Source of the DNA: an uncultured Clostridia bacterium
GTDB lineage: Bacteria > Bacillota > Clostridia > Christensenellales > Aristaeellaceae
Direction: 5' to 3'
DNA: 10,066 nt
NCBI GenBank assembly: GCA_934647145.1
Contig: CAKUFB010000077.1
Span: forward strand, 1 to 10,066
Below are positions 1 to 5,987 of the stretch, one piece after another (position 1 is the first letter of the stretch; each line of letters begins with the position of its first letter). The notes under the pieces are model-generated. The model saw nothing but the letters and a program-made list of their open reading frames with translations, was not told where the DNA came from and searched no databases. The position numbers and the translations under genes are program-made.

Positions 1-46
1 GGGGGTGGGGGCTCGGGGGAGGGGGCGCGAAGCGCCCCCTCCCCCG
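1..46. repeat. G-run cluster and GC-rich perfect hairpin at the left edge
   Basis: The plus strand opens with four runs of five G (1-5, 7-11, 15-19, 21-25) separated by loops of 1, 3 and 1 bases, which is a strong G-quadruplex pattern. The last two runs are also the left arm of a perfect 15-bp inverted repeat (14-28 with 32-46, three-base centre GAA). It lies just downstream of the fucosidase stop, but no T-run follows on the minus strand, so it is not a classical intrinsic terminator. Its composition resembles the tandem element at 9821-9990, so both may belong to one family of GC-rich intergenic repeats (inference). The left boundary is cut by the window edge. Confidence 0.6.
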
Positions 47-58
47 CACCTCCACCTG

Positions 59-1324
59 CTACCTCACGAAATAGGCCTTCATGCCGCTCAGGGTATAATC
101 GCCCTCGTGAGCGGTGACGCGCAGCGCAATGCGCGCGGTACGCATCGTGGGGAACAGACAGATCGCCTTGTGGCCAATCGTGCCGCCCCGATAGAGGCAC
201 ACCTGCTTGCCCTTATAGGCGGGCAGGCTGGCCCACAGCTCGAAGCCGGTCACGCCCTGACCGTTCGTCATGTCCTCGCTGAGCACGACGCGGTTGACCA
301 GCTGCGGCCTGACCGGATCGTTTTCGCACCATTCCGTGTCGAAGCCGGGCAGCTCGATGGCGAACTCATCCTCGCCGACCCTTTGCAGCGCGCCGAAGCC
401 CTCGACCGACATGCTGTAGCGCCGCCTGATTTCCTCGCCGAACTCGAGCAGCCGGGCGGTATCCTTTTCAGGCAGCAGGCCGCGGCGGTTCGGGCCGATG
501 TTGATCAGGAAGTTCGCGCCGCGCCCCACGCTCATCTCGTAGATGCCGACCAGCTCCTCCAATTCCTTGATCGTATCCTCGTTGTCCTCGCAGTCGAACC
601 AGGTCGAGCGCATTTTGAAGTCGCATTCGGAGGGCAGGAACCTGCGCGCGCCGTCCGACCTTTCGGCGGTGTAGTTGACCTCGTTGAAGTTGTCAAGCGG
701 CGCGTAGCCGTCCTCATTGCCCACCCAGCGGCTGTCCGGATCCCACATCGAGAAAATGCGGATTTCAGGCTGCATGCCGCGAATGGCCGCGATAATGCGG
801 TCGCGGTCGTACTCGTGATCCTGTGAGCCGCAGCCGTCGAACCACAGGTAGTCGATCTTGCCGTAGCCGGTGAGCAGCTCGGTGATCTGGTTGATGAAAT
901 AGTCGTCGTACTCCTTGCCTTCCTTAAAGGCAGTCTTGCCGCCCCACTGCGCCGGGGAGTAGTACAGGCCCACCTTGACGCCGTACTTTCGGCAGGCGTC
1001 CACGTACTCGCGCACCACGTCGCCCTGACCGCGCCGCCAGGGGGTATGGGCGACCGAGTAGTCGGAGTACTTCGTCGGCCAGTTGGCGAAGCCGTCGTGG
1101 TGCTTGCAGGTCAGTATGGCGTAGGTCGCGCCGGCCTGCCTGATCGTGCGGATCCACTCCTCGCAGTTGAGCTCGTCCGGGTTAAACTGCTCGGCAGGCA
1201 TCGGCCGGTTGTCCCAGTCCTTGTGTCCCTTGAAAAAGCTGCGGATGCCGAAGTGAAAAAACACGCCGAATTCCCAGTCCATAAACTCCAGCTGGCGCTT
1301 GCCGGGGATGATCTTTTCGCTCAT
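59..1324 (-). CDS. GH29 alpha-L-fucosidase, probably cytoplasmic
   Basis: This 421-aa protein has the hallmarks of glycoside hydrolase family 29, which removes alpha-linked L-fucose from glycans with retention of configuration. Visible motifs are HFG near residues 24-26, KHHDGF at 74-79, WFDG at 161-164 with Asp163 the expected catalytic nucleophile, RWVGNED near 199-205, SECD near 232-235 and GRGANFLINIGP at 267-278. The TIM barrel fills roughly residues 1-310 and the remainder should be a small beta-sandwich. The spacing and the GNE and ECD motifs look more like the short alpha-1,3/4-type GH29B enzymes than the GH29A type, but substrate preference is inference. There is no signal peptide, so it probably acts on imported oligosaccharides. 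I chose the ATG at 1322-1324 because GGAAGGAG lies about 7 bases upstream; the more upstream in-frame ATG at 1396 would overlap the -35 box. No sugar transporter or fucose catabolic gene adjoins it. Confidence 0.93.
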   Translation of the reverse strand: MSEKIIPGKRQLEFMDWEFGVFFHFGIRSFFKGHKDWDNRPMPAEQFNPDELNCEEWIRTIRQAGATYAILTCKHHDGFANWPTKYSDYSVAHTPWRRGQGDVVREYVDACRKYGVKVGLYYSPAQWGGKTAFKEGKEYDDYFINQITELLTGYGKIDYLWFDGCGSQDHEYDRDRIIAAIRGMQPEIRIFSMWDPDSRWVGNEDGYAPLDNFNEVNYTAERSDGARRFLPSECDFKMRSTWFDCEDNEDTIKELEELVGIYEMSVGRGANFLINIGPNRRGLLPEKDTARLLEFGEEIRRRYSMSVEGFGALQRVGEDEFAIELPGFDTEWCENDPVRPQLVNRVVLSEDMTNGQGVTGFELWASLPAYKGKQVCLYRGGTIGHKAICLFPTMRTARIALRVTAHEGDYTLSGMKAYFVR

Positions 1325-1341
1325 GATGTGCTCCTTCCGCA

Positions 1342-1357
1342 TGGAAATTATTTTCCA
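1342..1357. promoter_or_regulatory. Palindromic operator candidate in the fucosidase leader
   Basis: The 16-bp sequence TGGAAATTATTTTCCA is an inverted repeat with perfect 6-bp arms around TTAT. It sits just downstream of the expected minus-strand start site (about 1361) and upstream of the ribosome binding site, where a repressor would block transcription. Its length and TG...CA ends recall LacI-family or catabolite-responsive sites, but the centre is TTAT rather than CG. A role in sugar control is inference. Confidence 0.42.
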
Positions 1358-1367
1358 ATCTGAGGGT

Positions 1368-1396
1368 ATTGTAGCCCAGAAAGCGCCGCCTGTCAA
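1368..1396 (-). promoter_or_regulatory. Sigma-A-type promoter of the fucosidase gene
   Basis: Read on the minus strand, TTGACA (1391-1396) is followed after exactly 17 bp by TACAAT (1368-1373). This is a consensus -35 with one mismatch in the -10. It predicts a transcript start near 1361 and a leader of about 37 nt that contains the palindrome at 1342-1357 and a good Shine-Dalgarno sequence. Confidence 0.8.
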
Positions 1397-1451
1397 TTGC
1401 CTGAGCGGAAAAAAGACCTCGCTTCCGTGTCCTCTTCACTTTTTCCATAAT

Positions 1452-1478
1452 TTGACATTTTTTGCGCGAAAATACGTC
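1452..1478 (+). promoter_or_regulatory. Weak promoter candidate for the polysaccharide deacetylase
   Basis: A perfect TTGACA at 1452-1457 lies about 90 bp upstream of the deacetylase start, but the best -10 (TACGTC, 1473-1478) is poor and the spacer is only 15 bp. An alternative pair is TTCCGT (1423-1428) and CATAAT (1446-1451) with 17 bp between. One of these, or an activator-dependent start, must serve the gene; the sequence does not decide which. Confidence 0.3.
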
Positions 1479-1546
1479 GTTTCAGGCAACTATCCGCGTC
1501 CGATTCGCGTCTAACGAACACTGACTGAATAAAGAGGGTTGTTTAT

Positions 1547-2779
1547 ATGGCTCATGCTTCCCAGTCCCGCAAAGGAAAGAAGAGAAGAAAGCGCCGCGGA
1601 GCTGACGCGGGTACGAAGGTCTGCCTGGCGCTGGCCGCCGCGCTGGCGCTCGTGATGTGCGTTTTGCTGCTGAGCAGCCTGTTCCCCGGCCCGCGTCCGC
1701 TCTTCGCCTCCGTCTCACCCACGCCGACCGTCTCCCCCACGCCCGTTCCGACCGACGCGCCGACGCAGAAGCCCACGCCTGTGCCCACGCAGAGGCCGAC
1801 CGCCACGCCCGCGCCGACCGCCACGCCCACGCCGGAGCCCGTGCGCAGCGTACACGTCACGCCTTCGCCTGAAAACAAGGCCGCGCTGGCCGCCTGCGTG
1901 CGTCCGGAGCTGGTCGAGGGCTTTTTGCCGGTGTGCTTCGGCAAAAACACGACCGAGAAGGTGGTCGCCATCACGGTGGACGACTGCAACCAGCCGGAGA
2001 ACCTGCGCAAGATCGTCGAACTGATCGCCAAGTACAACGGCAAGGCGACCATCTTCCCCATCGGCGAGAACGTCGAGATGTGCGGCAAGGTGCTCAAAAA
2101 GGCCTGGGAGCAGGGCTTTGAAATCGAAAACCACACCTGGTCGCACTGCGGCCTGTACGACGTGGACGACGAAACCATGGCCGCGCAGATCTACCGCCAG
2201 AACGCCGCGGTCAGTGAGCTGCTGGGCGTGGAGTATCAGATGCACTTCCTGCGCCCGCGCGGCGGCGACGACCGCTACGATCAGCGCACCCACGCCTACA
2301 TCACCCAGCTGGGCTACTACGGAATCGCCTACTGGACGCAGGTGGGCGTGCTGTCCAGCACCAACAACCTCATGAAGCGCGTGGAGAGCGGCAACATCTT
2401 CCTCTACCACACCACCGACGAGGATCTGGCGCAGCTGCGCGAGCTGGTGCCCCGGCTGAGCAAGGCCGGCTATCGGCTGGTCACGCTCAACGAGCTGTAC
2501 GGCCTGCCCGCCAACGAAACCTCCCCGCTCGCCGACCACAGCCAGGTTGAGCCGCTGCTCCCCTATGAGCGCATTCCCCAGACCCTGCACCAGGAGGACT
2601 ACCTGCACGACGTGTACCTGATGCAGCAGCGCCTGAGCGAGCTGGGCTTCCTCACCTCCAGGTTCAACGGCTACTACGGCAAGGCCACCGCGGCCGCCGT
2701 GCGCGCCTTCCAGGCGAGCGTCGGTCTGTCCGCCGACGGCGTGTGCGGCGAGGACACCTGGAACGCCCTGTTCGGGTAG
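1547..2779 (+). CDS. Membrane-anchored polysaccharide deacetylase with C-terminal peptidoglycan-binding domain
   Basis: This 410-aa protein has four parts. A basic N-terminus (about residues 8-18) precedes one hydrophobic segment (about 25-46), a signal anchor that places the rest outside the cell. A Pro/Thr-rich spacer runs over about 57-108. A NodB-type deacetylase domain covers about 135-320: TVDD at 143-146, H196 and H200 as expected metal ligands, RPRGG at 236-240, and LYH at 286-288. A PG_binding_1 domain fills about 349-409. The family removes N- or O-acetyl groups from peptidoglycan or other beta-linked glycans, and the binding domain makes the cell wall the likely target (inference). 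Two departures are visible: Cys147 stands where TFDDG has Gly, and the usual motif 4 Asp/Trp pattern is not evident around YWTQ (262-265). The ATG at 1547 has AGAGGG 8 bases upstream. The gene is divergent from the fucosidase, with 222 bp between them. Confidence 0.92.
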   Translation: MAHASQSRKGKKRRKRRGADAGTKVCLALAAALALVMCVLLLSSLFPGPRPLFASVSPTPTVSPTPVPTDAPTQKPTPVPTQRPTATPAPTATPTPEPVRSVHVTPSPENKAALAACVRPELVEGFLPVCFGKNTTEKVVAITVDDCNQPENLRKIVELIAKYNGKATIFPIGENVEMCGKVLKKAWEQGFEIENHTWSHCGLYDVDDETMAAQIYRQNAAVSELLGVEYQMHFLRPRGGDDRYDQRTHAYITQLGYYGIAYWTQVGVLSSTNNLMKRVESGNIFLYHTTDEDLAQLRELVPRLSKAGYRLVTLNELYGLPANETSPLADHSQVEPLLPYERIPQTLHQEDYLHDVYLMQQRLSELGFLTSRFNGYYGKATAAAVRAFQASVGLSADGVCGEDTWNALFG

Positions 2780-3205
2780 GTCGGGGGCACGTTGGGGAGG
2801 CCGCCTTTTTGACCGGGCAGTGCCCGGTTCCGGTTGCTGCCGCCGAGGCCACACGAATCTGTCGGCCATAAATCAGAGCCTCCAGATTCTTCGTGACTCA
2901 TAATTCAAGGCTGTGCCCCGCAAAAACGGAGAAGGCGTCTCCCCAAGCCCCACCCGGAAAACACATTGATCCGCGCAACGCATACAGATTAAGAAATGTT
3001 GTTCCCCGAATGATTCGCCAGCATGTGATACGTTCATAAGATATGTTGGTACACGAATCGCTGTCCCGCCTGTGCGCAGGGCAGTTTTTTGATGCAGGGG
3101 CGGACTTCCTCGCCGCCTGCATGCGGTTATCTTACGGCAAGCTCACAGTTCCCTCGAAAAAGGAGCTGCAGGAGACGCGGTTTGAATCCTTCAAAACACT
3201 GAAAA
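2780..3205. other. Hairpin-rich non-coding gap between convergent genes
   Basis: No ORF here looks like a real gene. Several inverted repeats stand out: a 17-bp perfect palindrome, ACCGGGCA and its complement around a central G (2812-2828); CACGAATCTG paired with CAGATTCTTCGTG (2852-2861 and 2883-2895, three-base bulge); GGAGA/TCTCC (2928-2942, followed on the minus strand by a short T-run); and a bulged pair of ATGCAGG..CGG with CCGCCTGCAT (3092-3103 and 3113-3122). Around 2960-3060 the composition is more AT-rich than the flanking genes. A short stretch near 3178-3189 looks like a tRNA T-loop, but no tRNA can be built around it. It may hold an undescribed small RNA or remnants of repeats; neither is shown. 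Confidence 0.45.
3061..3090 (+). terminator. Possible plus-strand terminator after the deacetylase
   Basis: CTG-T-CCC (3061-3067) can pair with GGGCAG (3079-3084) with one bulged T, and six T follow directly at 3085-3090. The stem is short and competes with an inner CCTG/CAGG pairing, so efficiency is doubtful. It lies about 280 bp after the deacetylase stop. Confidence 0.35.
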
Positions 3206-3237
3206 CCTGCTCCGACACGCGCGGAGCAGGCTTTTTT
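3206..3237. terminator. Bidirectional intrinsic terminator between pyrH and the deacetylase
   Basis: CCTGCTCCG (3206-3214) and CGGAGCAGG (3222-3230) form a perfect 9-bp stem with a 7-base loop. On the plus strand C and six T follow. On the minus strand the stem is followed by TTTTC. It begins about 20 bases beyond the pyrH stop, so it should end the rpsB-tsf-pyrH transcript and also stop plus-strand read-through. Confidence 0.85.
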
Positions 3238-3251
3238 CATGTGCGAACGGA

Positions 3252-3992
3252 CTAAGCCCTGACCACCGAGCCGATCGGCTCGCCGTCGGCCACCTTCAGG
3301 ACGTTTTCGAGGCAGTCCATCTTGAAGATGCGGATTTCGGGCACCTTCTGCTCGCGGCAGAGCATGAACGCGCTGGGGTCCATGATCTTGAGGTTCATGT
3401 CGATGACCTGCTGATAGGTCGCCTCGCGGATGAACTTTGCGTTGGGGTTCTTGCGGGGGTCGCTGTCGTACACGCCCTCGGCGGTCGTGCCCTTGAAGAC
3501 CGCGTCCGCGCCCAGCTCGGCGGCGCGCAGCACGGCGGCGGTGTCGGTGGTGAAGAAGGGGTTGCCGCTGCCGCCCGCCATGAGCACGATGTGGCCGCTA
3601 TTGAGCAGCTCGTCGGCGGTATCGCGGGTGTACAGGCGCGCGAAGCGGGGCATATCCTGCGCGGTGAGCACGGTGGCCTTCCGGCCCAGGCGGGTGATCG
3701 CGTCCTGCACGGCCAGGGCGTTGATGACGGTGGCCAGCATACCCATCTGGTCGGCGTTGACGGCGCTCATTTCCTCGGTGAAGCGGCCGCGCCAGATGTT
3801 GCCGCCGCCCATGACCACGCCCACCTGCACGCCGCGCCCGGCGAGCGCCGCGATGGTTCTGGCGACCTCGTCCACGCGTTCGGGGTCGAAGGAGCAGGGC
3901 TTGCCGGCGTTTTCCTGCACCTGGGCAAGCAGGGCTTCATGGTCGGGCGCGAGCGATTCGCCGCTCAGCTTGAGCACAATGCGGTGATACAT
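3252..3992 (-). CDS. pyrH: UMP kinase (uridylate kinase), divergent
   Basis: This 246-aa amino-acid-kinase-fold protein phosphorylates UMP to UDP with ATP in the cytoplasm. Clear family motifs are KLSGESL (8-14), GGGNIWRG (62-69), ADQMGMLATVINALA (80-94), GSGNPFFTTDTA (141-152), GVYDSDP (173-179) and LKIMDPSA (201-208). Gene order after rpsB and tsf supports the call. Oddities are an extra segment of roughly 15 residues between SGESL and the FDPE helix (about 16-33), Ser-Ala at 76-77 where most homologues have Asp/Asn-Arg after Met, and NSGH (131-134) where E. coli has two arginines (RNNR) in the region I recall as its GTP-effector site. Core catalytic motifs are intact, so I expect activity; altered allostery is inference. 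ATG at 3990-3992 has AAGGAGG 8 bases upstream. An intrinsic terminator lies between tsf and this gene. Confidence 0.95.
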   Translation of the reverse strand: MYHRIVLKLSGESLAPDHEALLAQVQENAGKPCSFDPERVDEVARTIAALAGRGVQVGVVMGGGNIWRGRFTEEMSAVNADQMGMLATVINALAVQDAITRLGRKATVLTAQDMPRFARLYTRDTADELLNSGHIVLMAGGSGNPFFTTDTAAVLRAAELGADAVFKGTTAEGVYDSDPRKNPNAKFIREATYQQVIDMNLKIMDPSAFMLCREQKVPEIRIFKMDCLENVLKVADGEPIGSVVRA

Positions 3993-4016
3993 ATCTTTTT
4001 CCTCCTTCTGCGCATG

Positions 4017-4047
4017 AAAAAGGAGCCGCCTGCAAACAGACAGCTCC
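4017..4047 (-). terminator. Intrinsic terminator or attenuator between tsf and pyrH
   Basis: Read on the minus strand, GGAGCTGTCTG (4037-4047) pairs along all 11 positions with CAGGCGGCTCC (4022-4032), with two G-U pairs and the 4-base loop TTTG. Five T follow at once (4021-4017). It starts about 15 bases after the tsf stop and ends just before the pyrH Shine-Dalgarno sequence. This separates the two translation genes from pyrH, so pyrH depends on read-through or on a promoter inside tsf. Confidence 0.8.
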
Positions 4048-4061
4048 CCGGTGGGGTGAAA

Positions 4062-4982
4062 TTACTTCTTCATCGCGGCGGTCTGCTCCGCAACCTCGGC
4101 AGCCAGGTCGTTGACACGCTTCTCCAGGCCCTCGCCCATCTTGAAGGCGACGAAGCGGACGACGGTCGCGTCCTTGCACCTGGAGGCCAGCATCTTCTCG
4201 ACGGTCTCGTCGGGATTCTTGACGAAGGGCTGCTCCAGCAGGCAGACTTCCTTGTAGAACTTGTCCACGCGGCCCTGCACCATCTTCTCGATGATCTTCT
4301 CGGGCTTGCCCTCGTTGCGGGCCTGCGCGGCCAGGATTTCCTTCTCATGCTCCAGATGCTCGGCGCGCACCTCGCTGCGGCGGACGTACTGGGGCGCGGA
4401 GGCGACGATCTGCAGGCAGATGTCGTGTACGGCCTCGACCAGCTCGGGCGTCTTCTCGGGCGCGGTCACCTCGACCATCACGCCCACCTTGCCGCCCAGG
4501 TGGATGTAGGTATCCACGATGCTGTCTTCCTTGAGCTCATAGCGCTCGAAGCGGCGGACGGTGATCTTCTCGCCGATCTTGGCCACCTTGGCGGTGATCA
4601 GGTCGGCGACGGTCTGGGCTTCGTCCTTGAAGTAGGGGGTCTTGAGCAGGGCGTCCACGTCGGCGGGGTTGGACTTGATCACCTGGATGCACATGTCCTC
4701 AACCAGCTGCTTGAACTCGTCGGTCTTGGCGACGAAGTCGGTCTCGCAGTTGATCTCGACCAGCGCGGCCGCGCCGCACTTTTCGCACAGGCAGGAGCCC
4801 ACCAGACCCTCGGCGGCGATACGGGAGGCCTTCTTGGCGGCGGCCGCCAGGCCCTTCTCGCGCAGGAAGTCAACGGCCTTTTCCATGTCGCCGTTGGTTT
4901 CCTTCAGAGCCTTTTTGCAATCCATCATGCCGGCGCCGGTCTGGGCGCGCAGCTCCATAACAACCTTTGCACTGATTTCCAT
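4062..4982 (-). CDS. tsf: Translation elongation factor Ts
   Basis: This 306-aa protein is EF-Ts, the nucleotide exchange factor that releases GDP from EF-Tu. The N-terminal UBA-like domain (about 1-45) has AKVVMELRAQTGAGMMDCKKAL, here from residue 5. The core carries the TDFVAK motif at 81-86, which contacts EF-Tu, and two related helical sections follow (about 88-105 and 180-200). The length is at the upper end of normal for bacterial EF-Ts. Odd for the family is the Cys-rich stretch SCLCEKCG at 63-70, where homologues usually have a hydrophilic beta-turn; with Cys79 this gives four nearby cysteines. The ATG at 4980-4982 has AGGAGG 9 bases upstream. The gene lies 24 bases after rpsB and is surely co-transcribed with it. 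Confidence 0.97.
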   Translation of the reverse strand: MEISAKVVMELRAQTGAGMMDCKKALKETNGDMEKAVDFLREKGLAAAAKKASRIAAEGLVGSCLCEKCGAAALVEINCETDFVAKTDEFKQLVEDMCIQVIKSNPADVDALLKTPYFKDEAQTVADLITAKVAKIGEKITVRRFERYELKEDSIVDTYIHLGGKVGVMVEVTAPEKTPELVEAVHDICLQIVASAPQYVRRSEVRAEHLEHEKEILAAQARNEGKPEKIIEKMVQGRVDKFYKEVCLLEQPFVKNPDETVEKMLASRCKDATVVRFVAFKMGEGLEKRVNDLAAEVAEQTAAMKK

Positions 4983-5006
4983 AGGGGGTTACCTCCTCAA
5001 GCGTGA

Positions 5007-5744
5007 TTATTCGGCGTCGGCCGCGGGGGCTTCGGCGGCTTCGGGCGCGTCGGCGGTCTGCTCGCCCTGGCGGCCCTCCAGGATGGCGTCGGCCATCTTG
5101 CCGGCGATCAGCTTGACGGCGCGGATGGCGTCGTCGTTGCCGGGGATAACGTAGTCGATCTCATCGGGATCGCAGTTGGTGTCCACGATGCCCACGATCG
5201 GGATGCCCAGGCGGCGGGCTTCGGTCACGGCGATGTGCTCCTTGCGGGGATCCACAACGAACAGCGCGCCGGGCAGCTTCTTCATTTCGCGGATGCCGCC
5301 CAGGTTCTTGAGCAGCTTCTCGCGCTCAGCCATCAGCTTGATGACTTCCTTTTTGGGCAGAACCTCGAACTGGCCGTCGGCCTCCATCTTGTCGATGGCG
5401 TTCAGACGGTCGATACGGGTGCGGATGGTGCGGAAGTTGGTCAGCATGCCGCCCAGCCAGCGGGTATTGACATAGTACATGCCGCAGCGCCTGGCCTCGG
5501 ACTCAATGGACTCCTGCGCCTGCTTCTTGGTGCCGACGAACAGCATGGTCTTGCCGTCCATCGCCAGATCGCGCACGAACATATAGGCCTCGTCGATCTT
5601 GCGAACGGTCTTCTGCAGGTCGATGATGTAGATCCCGTTGCGCTCGGTGAAGATGTACTGAGCCATCTTGGGGTTCCAGCGACGGGTCTGGTGGCCGAAG
5701 TGTACGCCGGCCTCGAGCAACTGCTTCATGGAAATGACTGCCAT
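5007..5744 (-). CDS. rpsB: 30S ribosomal protein S2
   Basis: This 245-aa protein is ribosomal protein S2, which binds late to the small subunit near S1 and the platform/head junction. Diagnostic stretches are VHFGHQTRRWNPKM (14-27), NGIYIIDLQKT (36-46), GTKKQAQ (71-77), RWLGGMLTNF (95-104) and DTNCDPDEIDYVIPGNDDA (188-206). A low-complexity acidic tail (about 227-245, Ala/Glu/Asp-rich) closes it. I start at the ATG at 5742-5744 because AAGGAGG lies 9 bases upstream and the protein then begins like other S2 proteins; an in-frame ATG 13 codons further up has no such support. It is the first gene of a minus-strand cluster with tsf and pyrH. Confidence 0.97.
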   Translation of the reverse strand: MAVISMKQLLEAGVHFGHQTRRWNPKMAQYIFTERNGIYIIDLQKTVRKIDEAYMFVRDLAMDGKTMLFVGTKKQAQESIESEARRCGMYYVNTRWLGGMLTNFRTIRTRIDRLNAIDKMEADGQFEVLPKKEVIKLMAEREKLLKNLGGIREMKKLPGALFVVDPRKEHIAVTEARRLGIPIVGIVDTNCDPDEIDYVIPGNDDAIRAVKLIAGKMADAILEGRQGEQTADAPEAAEAPAADAE

Positions 5745-5841
5745 AGGGGTATTCCTCCTTGTTTTTTCCACCTTCCGCGTCAAGTCCGTCCGGCACCTTG
5801 CGGCACAGCCGGGCGAATCGGCGAAAGTGCGTTATTTAACC
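5745..5841 (-). promoter_or_regulatory. Leader region of the rpsB transcript
   Basis: About 98 nt separate the predicted start site from the rpsB ATG, which is long for a simple leader. A CCGGC/GCCGG stem (5808-5812 with 5790-5794) can form midway, and an A-rich segment precedes the AAGGAGG. Ribosomal protein leaders are often bound by their own product, so autogenous control by S2 is possible, but I recognise no known S2-leader structure. Confidence 0.35.
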
Positions 5842-5848
5842 TTCAGAA

Positions 5849-5876
5849 GTATACCAGATTCGCCTCCGCATTTCAA
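5849..5876 (-). promoter_or_regulatory. Extended -10 promoter of rpsB-tsf-pyrH
   Basis: On the minus strand TTGAAA (5871-5876) is followed after 16 bp by TATACT (5849-5854), and the -10 carries the TGn extension (TGGTATACT). This is a strong housekeeping promoter, as expected for translation genes. The predicted start is near 5842. Confidence 0.75.
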
Positions 5877-5898
5877 TAAATCCTGTGTTATTTTTCAG

Positions 5899-5921
5899 CT
5901 TGTCAAAAAAGTTTTGACAAG
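5899..5921. repeat. Perfect 10-bp inverted repeat containing TTGACA on both strands
   Basis: CTTGTCAAAA (5899-5908) and TTTTGACAAG (5912-5921) are exact inverted copies around a 3-base centre. Each arm contains TTGACA, on the minus strand at 5901-5906 and on the plus strand at 5914-5919. No good -10 follows either at normal spacing and no T-run follows the stem, so a protein-binding site is more likely than a terminator or a divergent promoter. It lies about 22 bp upstream of the rpsB -35. Confidence 0.5.
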
Positions 5922-5930
5922 TTGGTGGAC

Positions 5931-5987
5931 GGGGAAGCAAGCTCCCCGGCCAGGTGCCGCGCCTCAAATCTGCGATTTGAGGCGCGG
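5931..5987. repeat. Two adjacent hairpins in the rpsB-cysK gap
   Basis: A first stem pairs GGGGAAGC (5931-5938) with GCTCCCC (5941-5947) with one bulge. A second is a perfect 14-bp inverted repeat, CCGCGCCTCAAATC (5957-5970) and its complement (5974-5987), around TGC. Neither is followed by a T-run. They could be an intergenic repeat element or part of a structured RNA. Confidence 0.5.

Noticed and set aside
1715..2869. Long minus-strand open frame antisense to the deacetylase
   Set aside because: The product is low-complexity Arg/Ala/Gly/Val-rich protein created by the GC-rich codon pattern, has no motif, and overlaps a gene with clear domains.
3170..3200. T-loop-like sequence (GGTTTGAATCC) suggesting a tRNA
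   Set aside because: No matching acceptor, D or anticodon stems can be placed upstream at tRNA distances, and no acceptor end follows.
3043..3255. Small plus-strand open frame of about 70 codons in the convergent gap
   Set aside because: It reads straight through the bidirectional terminator and into the pyrH end, with no ribosome binding site or family signature.
3591..5006. Long plus-strand open frame across pyrH and tsf
   Set aside because: It is antisense to two conserved genes, is rich in Leu/Ala/His/Gly/Asp repeats, and has no recognisable domain or ribosome binding site.
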